Origin: Allacma fusca
Taxonomy: Eukaryota; Arthropoda; Collembola; Symphypleona; Sminthuridae
Length of the DNA: 64,000 bases
Assembly: GCA_947179485.1 (NCBI GenBank)
Contig: OX359248.1
Location: 51,842,386-51,906,385, forward strand
Reading direction: 5' to 3'
Below are positions 59,629-64,000 of the stretch, piece by piece. A program made the position numbers and the translations under genes. Below the pieces are notes generated by a model, which was not told the DNA's origin, made no database searches, and saw only the letters and a list, made by a program, of their open reading frames with translations. Each line of letters opens with the position of its first letter. Within the stretch, counting starts at the first letter, position 1.

Positions 59629-62600
59629 CAAACTCTCCTCTCCAGCTCCTAATACCAAATCCATGATTGAAGTCTTCCTTCAAATCATAACATTCATCCC
59701 AATAGAATGTACAGTGTAATGGAGTAAGATTATGGGTATCTGGCTCAGATTGAAAATATCTAAAGTATTTTAAAGTTCAGCAATAATCTTGTACTTATTC
59801 CTTGAAATGACTCCAAAGTGTTAAAACACGTTATTTGATACGGTAGGAAAGTACTGGTTAAATCTTCCCTTCAGATCCTTTGAAGAATCTCAGATAATTT
59901 CTCGAGTGCATGCTCTGTACCTCAGATGAGATATTAACCTATGGGAAATAGTATATGACTCCTATAGAGATCCAAGGTGCAGGCTCACTTTATTACCAAT
60001 AACTATGCATTTTTAGCCCAGCCCCAAGAAATCCCATGCAGAAATGTTGTGACAAGCTGAGTTTGAGTCTCTGCGTCGGGTGCAAATGTTAAACTTGATT
60101 AGATTACAGCACTTACTTAACATAATGTGACAAGACATGCAAATAAGTCTTCTTAAATTAAATTTGCTGCTCTATTCAGTTCCTGGGAATGAGCCTTTTA
60201 TAATATGCAATGTTCCCTGGCTCACTCACTCTCCCATAGAGGAAACGCACTCAGAAAAAAAGCACACACACACACACACACGTCCGTCTCGTTAGTCTAT
60301 CACGATATGAAACTGTCAGTTCGTCAGGGAGCAGTGTAAGTGAAAGCAAGCTTTCGTGTTTCACAACGATTTCAACTATTTTAGAAATGTAATGAATTTT
60401 ACAAAGCAAGGGGAGTGTGTAGAGTCAAACCTTTAATTGATTACCTACCGTCAAAGAGAAAGTTATTGGATCCTGTTTGACTTCATCACACACATACACA
60501 CACACGTATACATACAATATACACATAGGACTCTCTCTCTCTCTTGTTTCCTCCCTCCGACATGGGGGTTATATGAGGAGGGACTTTTCATATGTAGAAT
60601 AAGTATATCTACATATACATTGTACATTAGGGTAATAATACATGTACTACACCCTTGCTTCATCTTGAATTATACATTAATCCTGACTGATTTAAATGGG
60701 GACTTGACACGCAGAGCCCCAGCCATATATTATGCAGCCATGTTTACTAAATTGTTCAAATAGCTGGAATTTTTTAAATCCAAGGCTTCCCTACATGTTC
60801 CTTACAAAGTCCTGAGACTTCCAAACCTCTAGTCTTCCTCACATTTATTTTCAGATAAAATTCTTGCTACTAGACTCACAGCTTTAGTCCCTCCCTTCAA
60901 TGATCCCTTCCAAGCTGGATATAAATTTAGCGAATGTACAAACTCACCTGGACAAACACTACAGCAATTATTAAGCTACTACTAGGATTCTAATGTCAGC
61001 ATAAATTAATAAATTGTTATTAAATTTACTAGTAATGTTTAAATAGAAGTTTGTACCTTCCCCTGAATTTGTAAACGAGACTCGGAAATTTAAGACACTT
61101 TATTAATATCGTATTTAAATAGTAAGCAATGTAATTTGTAGAAAGTGTAATAAAAATCATTACCAAAAACAATATTGACTATTCTAAAGCTGTACATGAA
61201 TTGTAAGTGTGAGTGGTGCTTGATTACGAAATAAAAACGGATCTTCCAAAAACAAATAACAATCTTACGTACATGACTTTGCAAAACGCTCAAAATTTGT
61301 CCTGTGTGAATGTGAATGAGAAATAGCATTTAAAATTGTACTTACTGTGACCCTGGTAATGCATATCTGTAAAACTTGGTAATCACTCACAAGAAATGAA
61401 ACTTGGGATAATTTCTGAGACTGGGATTCAAAATACGAAACTTGAGGGAGATCTGAGTGGAAGGAAAATTCCCAGGGAGCCCGGACGGATTATGCTGGAG
61501 ATGGAAATGACTCACCAAAAAGTATTGAAGGTGGAGTTGTTTGAAGATTTCCTCACCAGAGAGACGGAAGGAGCAGGAGGAACTGCAGATGTAATATGCT
61601 GTTGTGAGTGAAAGCAAGTTGACCGGCTGAATGACTTAATTTCGACTGGGTTCGTTCTCCCCATGAAACGATGACTTGAGTTGTCGTAAAGGCAAGGTAA
61701 GTTCGTGATCATTTCCACGAAACGGAGGAACCATATGGTGTGTATACATATACCTGTATGGAGTGTATCTTACATGGAGTCAGAGCCATTGTATGTAGAA
61801 TCTGATATGTGTATGTGTGTGTGTGTGTATGTGTACAGCCCTAGCCACATATAAAGTCCCTAATGGCAAAAAAAAAATCCATCCAATGGTCAAACCTCCT
61901 CCATCATCAAGTATGCGTGAACATTGTTGGAAGATATTGGGAAGGATTCCCAAGCTGAAAACAAACTATGTAGGAACATGACCAGGGCCTGACAGCCTCC
62001 TCCTGTACTTGCATGTGTCTGGCTTGGAGCAGTAGATAACATTTTTATAGGAGGATGAGGATCAGGGCAAATTCCTCGCACAGAGGATGCCCCTCCATTA
62101 CTGATAATCCAGTTCATTTGAATTAAAACGATCTGACATAAAAATATTTGTTCCTGGGACCATTCAACCTGTTTTCACTCAATAGAACATTTCCTACCTG
62201 AGGGTCTAAAAGTATTTCTTCAATATATTTTTATTACAAATTAAATATCTACACATAAGAAACTTCCCAATGCATATTTGCTCCGTTCCAATAATCTCCC
62301 TCAATTTCAAAACTCCAGTCTAATAATCTCACTTTAATAATAAAGTTCTCAATAATATCTCTAAATCTCCAAAGTTCCATCTCACTAGATCTCCCAGCTA
62401 TAATATAGCAATCTCCTTAATGTTCTTCAGCAATTCCCCTGTAATTACAAATACTCATTCCCCCCTTCCTACCCGACAATCCAGAATTTTACTTACTTCC
62501 CATCCACCAGGAGCAGAATGTTTCCAGCTTGAGTCCATTTCGTATATCGTTTCTTGCGGCATCATAAATTTCCCAAGTCATGTTTTTTTTTCTATGTGCT

Positions 62601-63800
62601 CTGAATTTTTTTCCCAAAAGAAATGCTGTCTTCTTTGTAATATGAACTTGTCGTATTTTTTTTTGGAGCGCAAATCCTTTGAAATGTTATATGACCAGCC
62701 AGTCTTCTTATCTCCAGTGTTCGCCACGTTTTTTTTTGTCAACCCTTCCCACTACATACTCATTCCCTCTCATCCCTATCCAATAGCCACTAGTCGGTTC
62801 TGAGTCAGCCCAATCCATAATTCCTCAATACATGGAGAGTAGATATATGACCAAGGGTGTAAACCCATAGGGACGACTGACTTCCCAACAATATCACGAA
62901 CCTCTCCAACTGTCCCTTCCACCCTGTGACTGACAGTCTGTACATTATTGACGGGCAGACAAATTTATTTTTTACACCAATAAAATTCCACGAAAGAGCT
63001 CCATACTTTTTTGAGTCATATATCTGCAGTAGGTCCTTATTGTTCTGATTGCACCAACCAAAACTTGCTACCTTTTCAAATTATAACTGCCCTTTGACTG
63101 GCTAAAAAAAATCTTAGTTTCAAGTTCAAGTTTACGAACCAGAAATCTTGACCATCATAAAACAAACCCAGTGACAGGTGCTTCTTTCCGAGGGGAGCAT
63201 TGGTTCCTCTTGGTACAGTAGAGTAGTGAGGGACTTTGGTGTATTTAATGGTAGGACGGTTCCAGAATATTTTTTCTCTCTAGGAGCTAAATGATAATGA
63301 GGCTATAACAATAAGTAACTTTCCCTGAAAAGTCTACATATTTCAATGGAGTTATTACACCGACTAGTACAAATTGACTCAAACACTAACTGTAACAATG
63401 CGAGCTAGAGAGGTAACAATGGGTTTGTTTTTATGTGTGTGTGAACAGCTCAAGTACCTATTAATACTGGAGCTATTGTTGATGAGAGAACAATTAAAAT
63501 TAAGTCTTTTATGACAAGTCCTCATACTTTTATGGCTTTGTTAACCAAGTGTTAAAACTCATCAGAGCACGCTCCACCCTGGCTAATGTGTACTTGCGCC
63601 TGTGTTATATCCCTTGTATTTGTTGTCGGTCTGATACTGTAGTCCTATAAGAATTGTGTGATTTAGTCAAATACTCAAGTTAAACATGATTCCAGCCTTG
63701 GTCATGTCACACGGGACATTTCTACTGTGTTGGAATTTTATAAGGAACATTTTCCCTCTTGTATAATAATTATTTTACAAGATATATTTTTTCCTGAGGC

Positions 63801-63920
63801 AGGATTTCTTAAGAAACATTTATTGTGACTGTGGCAGGATTTCTTAAGAAACATTTATTGTGACTGTGGCAGGATTTCTTAAGAAACATTTATTGTGACT
63901 GTGGCAGGATTTCGTAAGAC
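63801..63920. repeat. Perfect 35-bp tandem repeat, three copies plus a partial
   Basis: Copies start at 63801, 63836 and 63871 with AGGATTTCTTAAGAAACATT and end GACTGTGGC. The three are identical. A fourth, from 63906, decays after about 9 bp. Each copy holds the 12-bp palindrome TTTCTTAAGAAA. The identity suggests a recent expansion. Confidence 0.95.
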
Positions 63921-64000
63921 CACCCTCGCTATCGTAACATAATTTTCTAGCTACAGTACAAATGTATAAGGGTATTTCTTACTGCAATCGAAATGTACAA

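Larger units (their letters stand above)
56312..63800. other. Noncoding stretch, no gene recognised
   Basis: Contains GA, AC and GT arrays listed separately, plus short ones near 56706-56728, 58117-58133, 60262-60282 and 61812-61830. The 71-codon frame at 61396-61611 begins with ATG and is followed by a GTGAGT donor-like site, but no family is recognisable. Confidence 0.4.

Noticed and set aside
63801-63920. CRISPR-like regular repeat
   Set aside because: The 35-bp copies are directly tandem with no spacers, in eukaryotic DNA.

Overview
The window is AT-rich metazoan DNA of arthropod type. A crustacean such as a copepod is a reasonable guess, based only on the eukaryotic signals, the dense GA/CT and AC/GT microsatellites and the type of element at the left edge. 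No host gene was recognised that would fix the species. The window has two very different parts.

Part 1 (about 1-6400) is the capsid end of a Polinton/Maverick (adintovirus-like) element, cut off by the left edge. Reading leftward on the minus strand from about 6.37 kb it holds: a 531-residue protein made of two tandem copies of a zinc-binding, BIR-like module; a penton-like minor capsid protein; a short basic pVI/core-like protein; a double-jelly-roll-type major capsid protein (MCP) split by a frameshift; and an adenovirus-type cysteine protease. A small basic plus-strand gene, also apparently frameshifted, converges on the protease gene. Gaps are 22 nt, 2 nt and -4 nt between penton, pVI-like, MCP and protease, and there are no introns. 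Two promoters share a TATA box followed 27-34 nt downstream by the same ten bases, TCATTCACTC. Polymerase B, integrase and packaging ATPase are not in the window and would be expected left of coordinate 1. The protease would mature virion proteins such as the pVI-like one, which carries adenain-type cleavage motifs. MCP, penton and the pVI-like/core protein would build the particle. The BIR-like protein may be a host-interaction factor.

Part 2 (about 6.4-64 kb) holds no gene I can recognise. Reading frames there are short, share no family motif, and many run through microsatellites. The stretch contains many GA/CT, AC/GT, ATT and ACTC arrays, four minisatellites (30, 130, 13 and 35 bp units), an 11-bp perfect hairpin, some tRNA-like/SINE-like sequences, a few motif-dense islands that could be regulatory, and one weak candidate exon near 55.9-56.2 kb. 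It reads as intergenic or long-intron DNA.
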